5,473 nucleotides of DNA. Origin: Bacteroidales bacterium. Lineage in GTDB: Bacteria; Bacteroidota; Bacteroidia; Bacteroidales; F082. The translations under genes and the position numbers were made by a program. Of the stretch, positions 1-5,473 are shown one piece after another. Location of the stretch: positions 1-5,473 of the forward strand of contig JAFWRA010000162.1 of the NCBI GenBank assembly GCA_017508895.1. The letters are read 5' to 3'. Each line of letters begins with the position of its first letter. Position 1 is the first letter of the stretch. The notes under the pieces were generated by a model. That model saw only the letters and a program-made list of their open reading frames with translations. It was not told where the DNA came from and did not search any database.

Positions 1-1
1 C

Positions 2-1684
2 AAGAACAGCCGTTCCATCGCCAAGGAACGCAAGGGCGATCGCAACGTGCGCGTCGAGATTGTGCCTTTCTATAGCGGCAACCAATACATCCTCTTCGAG
101 TACGATGAGTACAAGGACGTGCGCCTCGTGTGCTGTCCGCCATGGGGCATAGGCAAGTTCGGTGCCGACACCGACAACTGGACTTGGCCGCGCCACAAGG
201 GCGACTTCAACATCTTCCGAGTCTACACCGCCCCCGATGGCAGTCCCGCCGAATACAGTGCCGACAACATCCCGATGAAGAGCAAATGGTTCCTTCCTAT
301 TAATTTAGGTGGTGTGAAGCCTGGCGACTATGCCATGATTCTTGGCTATCCTGGTTCCACTGACCGTTACTCCACCTCCTACACCGTGAAGAACGTCATC
401 GAGGAGGAAGGTCCCGCCATCATCGACTGCCGCACCACCAAACTCGAGAACTACCGCAAGCACATGGACGCCGACCAAGAGGTGTTCATCAAATATGCCT
501 CCAAGCAGGCCAGCGTGTCGAACTATTGGAAATACTACATCGGTCAGGTGAAGCAGCTTAAGCGCAACCATGTGTATGAGCGCCGCCAAGCTCAAGAGGA
601 AGACTTCGCCAGATGGGTCGGCGCCGATGCCAGCCGCAAGGCCGAATATGGTGACATCTTCAAAGGCATTGTCAAAAAGTGGAACATCCTCGACGAGATC
701 GAGAAGTCGTTTGTCTACCACCGCGAGGCTGGCTGGAACGGTGGCGAGGCCATCGCTTTCAGCCGCAGGTTCATGCGTATCAACCAGATGTTTGAGGACA
801 AGGCCGACAAAGCCGACATCAAAGCCGCTGCCGAGAAGATGCAGCCTGCTGTGGAGACCTTCTTCAAGGATTATAGCATGCCTCTCGACCAAGATGTGAC
901 TGCCGCTTTACTGGCTTTGTTCTATAAAAACATCCCCGCCGAGCTTCGTCCGAGCGAAGTCACACGCATCGGCGACGAAAACAACGGCGATTTCAGTGCT
1001 TATGTTGCCAAAGCCTTCGAAAAGTCCATCTTCACTGACCAAGCCCGTTTGGAGAAGTGGATGGAGAAGCCCAAATCCCTCGACAAAGATCCCATCTATG
1101 CCCTTTCTATGAATATTATTGAGTCATATCAAGAGCTTTATGCCCGTTATGAGGAAGCCCAGAACCTCGGCAACCAAGGTGAGCGCCTCTACATGAAGGG
1201 TCTGATGGAGATGCAGAGCGACCGCAACTTCTATCCCGATGCCAACTTCACCATGCGTCTAACCTACGGCACAGTGGAGCCTTACAAGGCCGCCGATGCC
1301 GTCAACTACAACTACTACACCACCATGGACGGCGTGATGGCCAAGTATGTGCCTGGTAACTGGGAGTTCGACATCCCGCAGGATGTGCGTGACCTCGTGG
1401 CCAAGAAGGACTATGGCCGTTATGCCAACGAAAACGGTGAGCTGGTCGTCAACTTCATCACCACCAACGACATCACGGGTGGCAACTCGGGTAGTCCCGT
1501 CATCGACGGCGAAGGCAACCTCATTGGTCTGGCCTTCGACGGCAACTGGGAAGCCATGAGCGGTGACCTCAGCTTCGAGAACAAGGTGCAGCGCACCATC
1601 TGTATGGACGCCCGCTACCTGCTCTGGTGCATCGAGAAGGTGGGTAAGTGCCAGAACATTATTGATGAGCTGGTGATTAAATAA
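2..1684 (+). CDS. S46 family dipeptidyl-peptidase, DPP7-like specificity (5' truncated by window)
   Basis: An exported serine exopeptidase that removes dipeptides from the N-terminus of oligopeptides, normally in the periplasm or at the cell surface. The frame is open from the left edge, so the GTG at 47 is an internal Val codon and not a start; 560 residues are visible and about 150-160 are missing (family length about 710-720). Visible landmarks, numbered from the window edge: the family signature IGKFGADTDNWTWPRHKGDF, whose final Asp (residue 68, nt 203-205) fits the catalytic Asp; TGGNSGSPVID, with the nucleophile Ser at residue 496 (nt 1487-1489); and a typical C-terminus, DARYLLWCIEKVGK. 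The Asp-Ser spacing of 428 equals that recalled for P. gingivalis DPP11 (Asp227/Ser655). Eighteen residues after Ser, in FDGNWE, is Gly (nt 1541-1543). At that site Gly marks DPP7 (hydrophobic P1) and Arg/Ser marks DPP11 (acidic P1), so DPP7-like is inferred. The catalytic His and signal peptide lie off the window. Codons are strongly C-ending, which suggests high expression. Confidence 0.95.
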   Translation, partial: KNSRSIAKERKGDRNVRVEIVPFYSGNQYILFEYDEYKDVRLVCCPPWGIGKFGADTDNWTWPRHKGDFNIFRVYTAPDGSPAEYSADNIPMKSKWFLPINLGGVKPGDYAMILGYPGSTDRYSTSYTVKNVIEEEGPAIIDCRTTKLENYRKHMDADQEVFIKYASKQASVSNYWKYYIGQVKQLKRNHVYERRQAQEEDFARWVGADASRKAEYGDIFKGIVKKWNILDEIEKSFVYHREAGWNGGEAIAFSRRFMRINQMFEDKADKADIKAAAEKMQPAVETFFKDYSMPLDQDVTAALLALFYKNIPAELRPSEVTRIGDENNGDFSAYVAKAFEKSIFTDQARLEKWMEKPKSLDKDPIYALSMNIIESYQELYARYEEAQNLGNQGERLYMKGLMEMQSDRNFYPDANFTMRLTYGTVEPYKAADAVNYNYYTTMDGVMAKYVPGNWEFDIPQDVRDLVAKKDYGRYANENGELVVNFITTNDITGGNSGSPVIDGEGNLIGLAFDGNWEAMSGDLSFENKVQRTICMDARYLLWCIEKVGKCQNIIDELVIK

Positions 1685-1701
1685 GTAGAGAAGCTATCGG
1701 C

Positions 1702-1758
1702 TTTCAGCAGTCAGCTATCAGCTCGGTTGGAACGAGGCTGAAGGCTGACTGCTGATAA
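1702..1758. repeat. Long imperfect hairpin of TCAGC-type units in the intergenic spacer
   Basis: The 116-bp spacer between the peptidase and the Gre-like gene holds a near-complete inverted repeat. TCAGCAGTCAGC at 1704-1715 pairs perfectly with GCTGACTGCTGA at 1744-1755. After a 2x2 internal mismatch, TCAGC at 1718-1722 pairs with GCTGA at 1737-1741, and CTCG/CGAG (1722-1725, 1733-1736) can close the loop as an alternative. The left flank (GCTATCGGCTTTCAGC) repeats the same unit. No T-run follows on the plus strand, so it is not a standard intrinsic terminator, although it could stabilise the 3' end of the peptidase mRNA. It resembles the short TCAGC-rich palindromic repeats I recall from spacers in Bacteroidales genomes; that family link is inference. 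Confidence 0.7.
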
Positions 1759-1800
1759 CTTACAGCCAAGCCATTGTACAATTTTTATAGATACTACTCC

Positions 1801-2817
1801 ATGAGCAGAGGCTTCATCAAAGAAGGCGATCAGGAAGAGATTCCGAGGGTGCCGATGCGGGCGTATTTGCCCGAAGGCGTGCCCAACTATGTCACTAAAG
1901 AAGGGCTTGAGGCACTCAAAGAGGAGCTGAAAGCCCTTCAGTCCGAACGTGTCAAGGCGGGCGACAACTACATCATGGTCAATCACATTGACGCTACGAT
2001 GAAGTTACTCGTTGACCGTATCAACAGCGCCGTGGAAGTCGACCTTTCCAAGTCCAACAAGGACACGGTGAGCTTTGGAGCGTGGGTGCGCTACAACGGT
2101 CACGTGGTGCGGATTGTTGGCGTGGATGAAACCGACGTGAACAAAGGCCTCATTTCATTCATCTCACCCATAGCCAAGATGTTGATAGGAAAGAAGGCGG
2201 GTGATGTCATTGAGTTGAAAGGCTCGGAAAAGATAGTGGTCGAAGAGGTGTCGTTTGAGCCGATGGCGCTTACCCAGATGGTGCATGACAAGCCTGTTAG
2301 AACCTCGACAACAACAGAGAGACGCCCCCGAAGAATCATCGAAGAGCAAACTAAGCCGACGGCACAGGCACAGCCGATTGTAGAGAACAAAACCCTCGAC
2401 TCTCCAGCCAAAGCAGAAGGACCGCGCCGGTTTGAGCCTGAGGTGAATAACACGGAATTTTTGCCCATCGTCAACGAGCGAGGCAACATTGTGGGACGGG
2501 CCATGTATGTGGAGCTGCATAAAGGAAACAAAATGCTTCATCCTGTCGCGCATCTGCATGTCATGAATGGCGAAGGAGAGACTACAAGGCGTTATTGGTG
2601 GCATGTGGCGTTTGGCGACACACCTGAAAAAACTCTCAAGCGGAAAATGACGGAAAAACTGGGACTATCGGGAGCAAACCCGAAGCTAAAGAGACAATAT
2701 ATCAGGGAAACCAAGACCGAGAAGGAGCTTGTTTATGTCTTTACGGTTGTTTCTGAAGAAAAACTACCCATTACCTCTGAAGGGAAAGAGTATACTGATC
2801 TTTTTGCAAATGATTAG
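1801..2817 (+). CDS. GreA/GreB-like elongation factor domain fused to a degenerate Nudix-like domain
   Basis: A 338-residue protein, probably cytoplasmic and bound to RNA polymerase. The ATG at 1801 is chosen because relatives begin MSRGFxKExDQEE; an in-frame TTG at 1774 would add nine unlike residues. Residues 1-30 are the family leader (MSRGFIKEGDQEE). Residues 32-81 are a short helical hairpin, about 15 residues shorter than the E. coli GreA coil, with no GDLKENAEY-type acidic tip. Residues 90-155 are the FKBP-like Gre C-terminal domain (IVGVDETD, ISPIAKMLIGKKAGD). Residues 160-217 are a charged, Pro/Thr/Arg-rich, probably disordered linker. Residues 218-338 resemble the IPP-isomerase-like Nudix proteins of Bacteroidota (LPIVNERGNIVG, HKGNKMLHPVAHLHVMN, EKELVYVFTVV). 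The Nudix box is broken: REUxEE reads RKMTEK (281-286), the first Gly is Trp267, and the LQKR...WD strand before it is missing. Catalysis is therefore doubtful; RNAP or nucleotide binding is the likelier role. Domain calls are by eye. Confidence 0.85.
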   Translation: MSRGFIKEGDQEEIPRVPMRAYLPEGVPNYVTKEGLEALKEELKALQSERVKAGDNYIMVNHIDATMKLLVDRINSAVEVDLSKSNKDTVSFGAWVRYNGHVVRIVGVDETDVNKGLISFISPIAKMLIGKKAGDVIELKGSEKIVVEEVSFEPMALTQMVHDKPVRTSTTTERRPRRIIEEQTKPTAQAQPIVENKTLDSPAKAEGPRRFEPEVNNTEFLPIVNERGNIVGRAMYVELHKGNKMLHPVAHLHVMNGEGETTRRYWWHVAFGDTPEKTLKRKMTEKLGLSGANPKLKRQYIRETKTEKELVYVFTVVSEEKLPITSEGKEYTDLFAND

Positions 2818-2857
2818 CAATCAAATTTCCAAAGTTCTGCACGTTCTGCCTGAAACA

Positions 2858-3979
2858 TCAATAATTCTGCCTCAGCCAAAGTTCAAAAAACTTGTCATAG
2901 ACAAAATACTGGCCATTTTCAAGGGTAATGATTTCCTTGTCCAAAAGTCCATTGCAAGCCGATTGCACCGTGCTGGTCGAGTAAATCTTGTGTCGTTTCA
3001 CGAAATTGAGTGAAGTAATTTTCGTGGCTTTGCCTTCCTGACAAATGGCTAATAGCAGTTCCTTCTGTTTTTCAGGCAATTGAAACATCTTCTCTGCGTA
3101 AGTAAAATCGTTAGTGTCGATGATATTTTGGATGGCCTCTTCCATTTCCTCAACACCGTAACGTTGGGTTTTGCTTGGCAACAGAAACAGGGTATTTAAC
3201 GTTTTCTGCATGTACCAAGTAATGCCTTCAAAACGCCTGTATAGTTCATCTATCACATTGGATTCCAATGATTTGTTTGCTTCTGCAAAATGATGGCAGG
3301 CAAACTCACAGTATTTTTCCTTGTCGATAGGGCCAAGATGCATCACCGAGGCACTCTGATAGAATGGATGCGCTGCACTAGTGAAAATGTCACCCATCAG
3401 GTGGCGTTGGCTGCCCGCGAAAATGAATTTGCTTCGGTGGCATTGCTGGATATAGGTGCGCAACAAGGCCTCCACATTCTTTTCAGGGAACTTGGCAATT
3501 TGCTGAAATTCATCGATGGCGACGATGTTTGGCCGATCGGAGTGTTCAAGATAATGGAAGATTTCCTCCAACGAGACTTGTGGCTCGCGGATGTCGCCCA
3601 ACTGGATGTTGAGTTTGGGAAGTCCCGCTAGGTCAGTGGTCATCACAAAAGCCATCGACCTGACCGCTGCACTGAATTGTTGCAACCAAACCGCACCTTT
3701 CGGAGCGAGGGCATTGACGATGGCACGGCTCATCATAAAAACCATCTCGCGAAGCGTGCCCACCGAGTAAAAGTCTATGAAAAACAGATTGTAGTCTTTC
3801 TTCAAGTCGAAAGCATTGAAGCAGTGATGTATCAGTCCCGACTTGCCTATTTTACGGGTCGCAATCAAAGCGATATCGTTGCCGTTTTCAAGCTCGCGCA
3901 GCAATTGTTGACTCTCTTTCTCCCTGTCGCAGAAATACTTAGCCGAAACATAGCCTTTGGTTACAAATGGATTCATCAT
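2858..3979 (-). CDS. Predicted AAA/STAND-type ATPase (COG1672/ATPase_2-like)
   Basis: A 373-residue protein with no signal peptide or membrane segment. The opening NPFVTKGYVSAKYFCDREKE is typical of a family with many copies in Bacteroidota whose role is unknown. The P-loop is at 40-47 (ATRKIGKS); the first Gly of GxxxxGK[ST] is Ala, as the family often tolerates, while Lys46 and Ser47 are kept. Walker B is at 151-157 (NIVAIDE, with Asp156 and Glu157). FIFAGSQRHLM (185-195) follows, a sensor-like strand in these ATPases. Residues 295-373 look like the C-terminal winged-helix region (STSTVQSACNGLLDKEII, then YFVYDKFFELWLRQNY). Two ATGs in tandem give MMNPF; either could start, and relatives usually begin MNPF. 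No clear Shine-Dalgarno is seen, as is common in the phylum. It converges with the Gre-like gene, with 40 bp between stops and no obvious terminator there. Its promoter lies in a large palindrome. Substrate or partner cannot be told from sequence. Confidence 0.9.
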   Translation of the reverse strand: MMNPFVTKGYVSAKYFCDREKESQQLLRELENGNDIALIATRKIGKSGLIHHCFNAFDLKKDYNLFFIDFYSVGTLREMVFMMSRAIVNALAPKGAVWLQQFSAAVRSMAFVMTTDLAGLPKLNIQLGDIREPQVSLEEIFHYLEHSDRPNIVAIDEFQQIAKFPEKNVEALLRTYIQQCHRSKFIFAGSQRHLMGDIFTSAAHPFYQSASVMHLGPIDKEKYCEFACHHFAEANKSLESNVIDELYRRFEGITWYMQKTLNTLFLLPSKTQRYGVEEMEEAIQNIIDTNDFTYAEKMFQLPEKQKELLLAICQEGKATKITSLNFVKRHKIYSTSTVQSACNGLLDKEIITLENGQYFVYDKFFELWLRQNY

Positions 3980-3981
3980 GG

Positions 3982-4030
3982 TTTTATGTAGAAATAATTA
4001 TGCAAAAGTAATAATTTTTTCGACATAAAA
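3982..4030. repeat. 20-bp inverted repeat (18/20) centred on the ATPase promoter
   Basis: The arm at 3982-4001 and the reverse complement of 4011-4030 agree at 18 of 20 positions. The outer eight bases, TTTTATGT and ACATAAAA, pair perfectly. The 9-nt centre, GCAAAAGTA, contains the whole -7 box. The expected transcription start falls inside the left arm. This is the geometry of an operator for a dimeric repressor or of a cruciform/hairpin at the promoter. The AT-richness raises the chance rate, but 18/20 over 20 bp is still much more than expected. No regulator is identified. Confidence 0.7.
4003..4010 (-). promoter_or_regulatory. Bacteroidota-type -7 promoter box of the ATPase gene
   Basis: On the minus strand this reads TACTTTTG, an exact match to the TAnnTTTG -7 consensus. 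It ends 23 nt before the first ATG of the ATPase gene, so the 5' leader would be under 20 nt. A TTG at 4034-4036 (minus strand) could be the -33 element, but its 23-nt spacer is a little longer than the usual 19-21, so the -33 call is weak. Confidence 0.6.
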
Positions 4031-4045
4031 AACCAATTAGGCAAT

Positions 4046-4084
4046 GAAAAAGTCGGGAAAGCATTCCGCTCTTCCGACTTTTTC
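4046..4084 (-). terminator. Intrinsic terminator downstream of the T9SS-sorted protein gene
   Basis: GAAAAAGTCGG (4046-4056) pairs perfectly over 11 bp with CCGACTTTTTC (4074-4084) around a 17-nt loop. On the minus strand it begins 34 nt after the stop of the secreted-protein gene and ends in CCGACTTTTTC, a stem plus T-run typical of Bacteroidota terminators. The A-tract on the other side makes it potentially bidirectional, but no plus-strand gene ends here. It insulates the ATPase promoter at 4003-4010. Confidence 0.85.
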
Positions 4085-4118
4085 AATTCTTATAGTTCTG
4101 CGATTTCTGCGTGAAATA

Positions 4119-5315
4119 TTATTCCTTCACAAACTTCTGCACAGCTTGGCTGCCGTCAGTAAAGGTGGCTTTCAGCAGATAGCAACCCTTGGCCAAAGCA
4201 TTCATATTGATTGATTCAGAGCTGTTTCCAAGGCGCATCACCTGTTTGCCGTCCATGCTGAAGATTTCCACTTGCTGCAAATCTTCGGCGTTGAGGTTCA
4301 AGGTTTCCGAAACGGGATTGGGCCAAATGGCGAGTTGGTTTTCATTGAATTCGCCAAGGCTGCTGGCAGCTGAATAGTACATAACAGTCTTGAGGGTCTG
4401 TTGAGCTATGCCATCGTCATAGTCGGTTTCTTCAAAAGCCATCACCTTGTTATTAATGCTGACATTGTCTCCTTCAAGGTAGCTAAGGCCGGCAATGGCA
4501 CTGCTGGGCACGGTTAAATCATAGGTGATTACGGTCTCATTGTCGATCTCCCAATCCTGATTATCCCACGAAAAATCATATTCGACCATCTTCACGCAAT
4601 TATGATTCTCGTCGTAGGAGTAAACAATCTTGTCATCATCGGTCCAGCCTTCGCCATTTTTACTGTAATAAAGCTCTTCAACAAGGTCACCATGATTGTC
4701 ATACATGTATTCTGTCAGGTGGTTTTCAATCCAAAGATTAACAGACCAAATGAATTCCAAGCTTTTAACCACTTTGCCATCCTGATAGGTGAATTCCACT
4801 TTCTCTTCGTTTACCCAAACGCCATCTTCATAATCCCAATCTGTGGCAACCAAAATATTACCATCGTTGTCATACTGATAAGTGGTTTTGGTATCTTCCT
4901 CCCAAACGCCATTCTCATTATCATAATTGACTTCTTCCGAAACCCAGCCTTGGTTGTTGTAACTAAATTCATCTTTTTCGATGCTCCCATCATAGCTGGT
5001 TTCGATTCTCCTGATGCAACGGTTTTGGTCGTCATAGAAAAAATCGATGGTCGTCGTAAACGCACCCATCAACAAAGACATTTCCACTTTCGAAATATTG
5101 TACCGCTCATCATACTGGAAGGAGACCGTCGTCATTGTCGGCTCCATGACCATACTGTCGAGTTTTTGGGTGTAGACCTCAGTGCCACGATTGAGCTGTT
5201 CCACCCTTTTGACTTTTGATTTCAACTGATTTTCAGTTGATTCATTCGTTTTGATTTGTGCCTGTGCCGAAATCATAAAGCACAATGCCACTGCGAATAG
5301 TAAAACTCTTTTCAT
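4119..5315 (-). CDS. Secreted repeat protein with T9SS type A sorting domain
   Basis: A 398-residue exported protein. Residues 1-19 are a signal peptide (MKRV, hydrophobic core, ...SAQA, with cleavage likely before Gln20); there is no lipobox Cys. Residues 66-266 hold about eight repeats of 25-31 residues, each marked by an aromatic-x-Tyr-Asp core: FQYD 66, FFYD 92, FSYN 117, YQYD 146, FTYQ 175, YMYD 203, YSYD 232, ITYD 263. Several are preceded by a Trp-containing acidic stretch (GVWEED, GVWVNE, EGWTDD, QDWEID). They recall YD/Rhs-like beta repeats but lack the strict YDxxGRL motif. Residues 329-398 are a type A sorting domain: IWPNPVSETLNL, VEIFSMDGKQVMRL, then ALAKGCYLLKATFTDG and a VQKFVKE tail. 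T9SS substrates are carried over the outer membrane and then released or anchored to the surface. The repeats suggest a beta-rich binding or adhesion module, but the ligand is unknown and no catalytic motif is seen. The protein is very acidic. No convincing promoter is seen just upstream. Confidence 0.9.
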   Translation of the reverse strand: MKRVLLFAVALCFMISAQAQIKTNESTENQLKSKVKRVEQLNRGTEVYTQKLDSMVMEPTMTTVSFQYDERYNISKVEMSLLMGAFTTTIDFFYDDQNRCIRRIETSYDGSIEKDEFSYNNQGWVSEEVNYDNENGVWEEDTKTTYQYDNDGNILVATDWDYEDGVWVNEEKVEFTYQDGKVVKSLEFIWSVNLWIENHLTEYMYDNHGDLVEELYYSKNGEGWTDDDKIVYSYDENHNCVKMVEYDFSWDNQDWEIDNETVITYDLTVPSSAIAGLSYLEGDNVSINNKVMAFEETDYDDGIAQQTLKTVMYYSAASSLGEFNENQLAIWPNPVSETLNLNAEDLQQVEIFSMDGKQVMRLGNSSESINMNALAKGCYLLKATFTDGSQAVQKFVKE

Positions 5316-5345
5316 AACAATAGTATTTATATTAATTCAAGTTTC

Positions 5346-5362
5346 GCAAGTTGCTAACTTGC
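5346..5362. repeat. Perfect 7-bp inverted repeat with 3-nt spacer
   Basis: GCAAGTT (5346-5352) and AACTTGC (5356-5362) flank GCT, 31 bp upstream of the secreted-protein start. On the plus strand it is followed by TATTTTTAATT, so it resembles a weak terminator or an operator. On the minus strand it overlaps the TAG of the possible upstream reading frame. Function is not determined. Confidence 0.5.
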
Positions 5363-5473
5363 TATTTTTAATTGATAGATTTCAACAAGATGATTGAGTT
5401 TGTCCGAGCGATTGACAAGCATATCGAGGATATGTTCATCCTCGATGCTGAAGCATTCCGCGATTTCACGGAC
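5354..5473 (-). CDS. Possible 3' end of an upstream gene (partial, unrecognised)
   Basis: The minus strand is open from the right edge to a TAG at 5354-5356, giving 39 residues that start VREIAECFSIEDEHILDM and end LVEIYQLKIAS. The composition is normal, with a helical, mixed-charge look. If real, this gene runs in the same direction as the secreted-protein gene and ends 38 bp before its ATG, which would fit cotranscription and the lack of a clear promoter there. I do not recognise the family. The opposite strand over the same bases is also open, so only one of the two is likely to be coding; the choice is close to even. Confidence 0.4.
   Translation of the reverse strand, partial: VREIAECFSIEDEHILDMLVNRSDKLNHLVEIYQLKIAS
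5390..5473 (+). CDS. Alternative to the minus-strand frame: possible 5' start of a divergent gene
   Basis: An ATG at 5390 opens a frame that runs off the right edge (28 residues, beginning MIEFVRAIDKHIEDMFILDA). TATTTTTA at 5363-5370 is one base off the -7 consensus, and TTTC at 5342-5345 could be a poor -33 with a 17-nt spacer. In that reading the 5346-5362 palindrome would sit exactly between -33 and -7, as an operator might. Its second codon positions pair with those of the minus-strand frame, so one of the two is the antisense shadow of the other. No family recognised. Confidence 0.3.
   Translation, partial: MIEFVRAIDKHIEDMFILDAEAFRDFTD

Noticed and set aside
305..892. 195-codon minus-strand open frame inside the peptidase gene
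   Set aside because: It is antisense to a clear S46 coding sequence, in the register where codon bias creates open shadows; the Val/Leu/His-rich product matches nothing.
1774..1800. TTG start giving nine extra residues on the Gre-like protein
   Set aside because: Relatives start at MSRGF, and an ATG is present exactly there.
2100..2604. Two minus-strand open frames (2100-2531 and 2164-2604) inside the Gre-like gene
   Set aside because: Shadow frames with no recognisable motif; the plus-strand protein matches known families across the whole stretch.
2835..2870. Three TTCTGC copies near the convergent gene ends
   Set aside because: Short, unevenly spaced and partly within coding sequence; no structure or meaning can be supported.
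2729..3013. 94-codon plus-strand frame bridging the two convergent gene ends
   Set aside because: It overlaps both real 3' ends and its product shows no family motif.
3982..4030. Invertible (phase-variable) promoter, as in Bacteroides capsule loci
   Set aside because: The arms are only 9 bp apart, too close for site-specific inversion, and no recombinase gene is in the window.
4602..5219. 205-codon plus-strand open frame antisense to the secreted-protein gene
   Set aside because: Ile/Phe/Val-rich product typical of the complement of Asp/Asn/Tyr-rich codons; the opposite strand has a signal peptide, repeats and a sorting domain.
5318..5325. TACTATTG as the -7 box of the secreted-protein gene
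   Set aside because: One mismatch, and it ends two bases before the ATG, so the start of transcription would fall inside the coding region.

Overview
The window reads as a Bacteroidota genome, most likely Bacteroidales of the Prevotella/Porphyromonas kind. Four things point there: an S46 dipeptidyl-peptidase, a secreted protein with a type IX secretion (T9SS) type A sorting domain, a Bacteroidota -7 promoter box (TAnnTTTG), and protein families typical of the phylum. I see no tRNA, rRNA, CRISPR array, insertion sequence or phage gene.

Layout. (1) Positions 2-1684 (+) hold the C-terminal three quarters of an S46 peptidase. Its Asp and Ser catalytic residues and a DPP7-type specificity glycine are visible; the N-terminus with the catalytic His lies off the left edge. 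(2) Positions 1685-1800 are a spacer with a long imperfect hairpin built from TCAGC-type units. (3) Positions 1801-2817 (+) encode a two-domain protein: a GreA/GreB-like RNA-polymerase-binding domain with a shortened coiled coil, a charged linker, and a Nudix-like domain whose catalytic box is degenerate. This is the most unusual gene here. (4) Positions 2858-3979 (-) encode a predicted AAA/STAND-type ATPase (COG1672-like) convergent with gene 3. Its promoter sits in the centre of a near-perfect 20-bp inverted repeat. (5) Positions 4046-4084 are a strong terminator hairpin for the next gene. (6) Positions 4119-5315 (-) encode a secreted protein with about eight aromatic-Asp repeats and a T9SS sorting domain. 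(7) The right edge (5354-5473) is open on both strands; a minus-strand gene end or a divergent plus-strand gene start is possible.

How the genes relate. The peptidase and the sorting-domain protein both belong to the exported, peptide-scavenging and surface biology of Bacteroidota, but nothing ties them into one operon. The Gre-Nudix fusion and the ATPase converge with only 40 bp between stops. They look like independent units rather than a system. The best candidates for something undescribed are the Gre-pseudo-Nudix fusion and the palindromic promoter of the ATPase gene.
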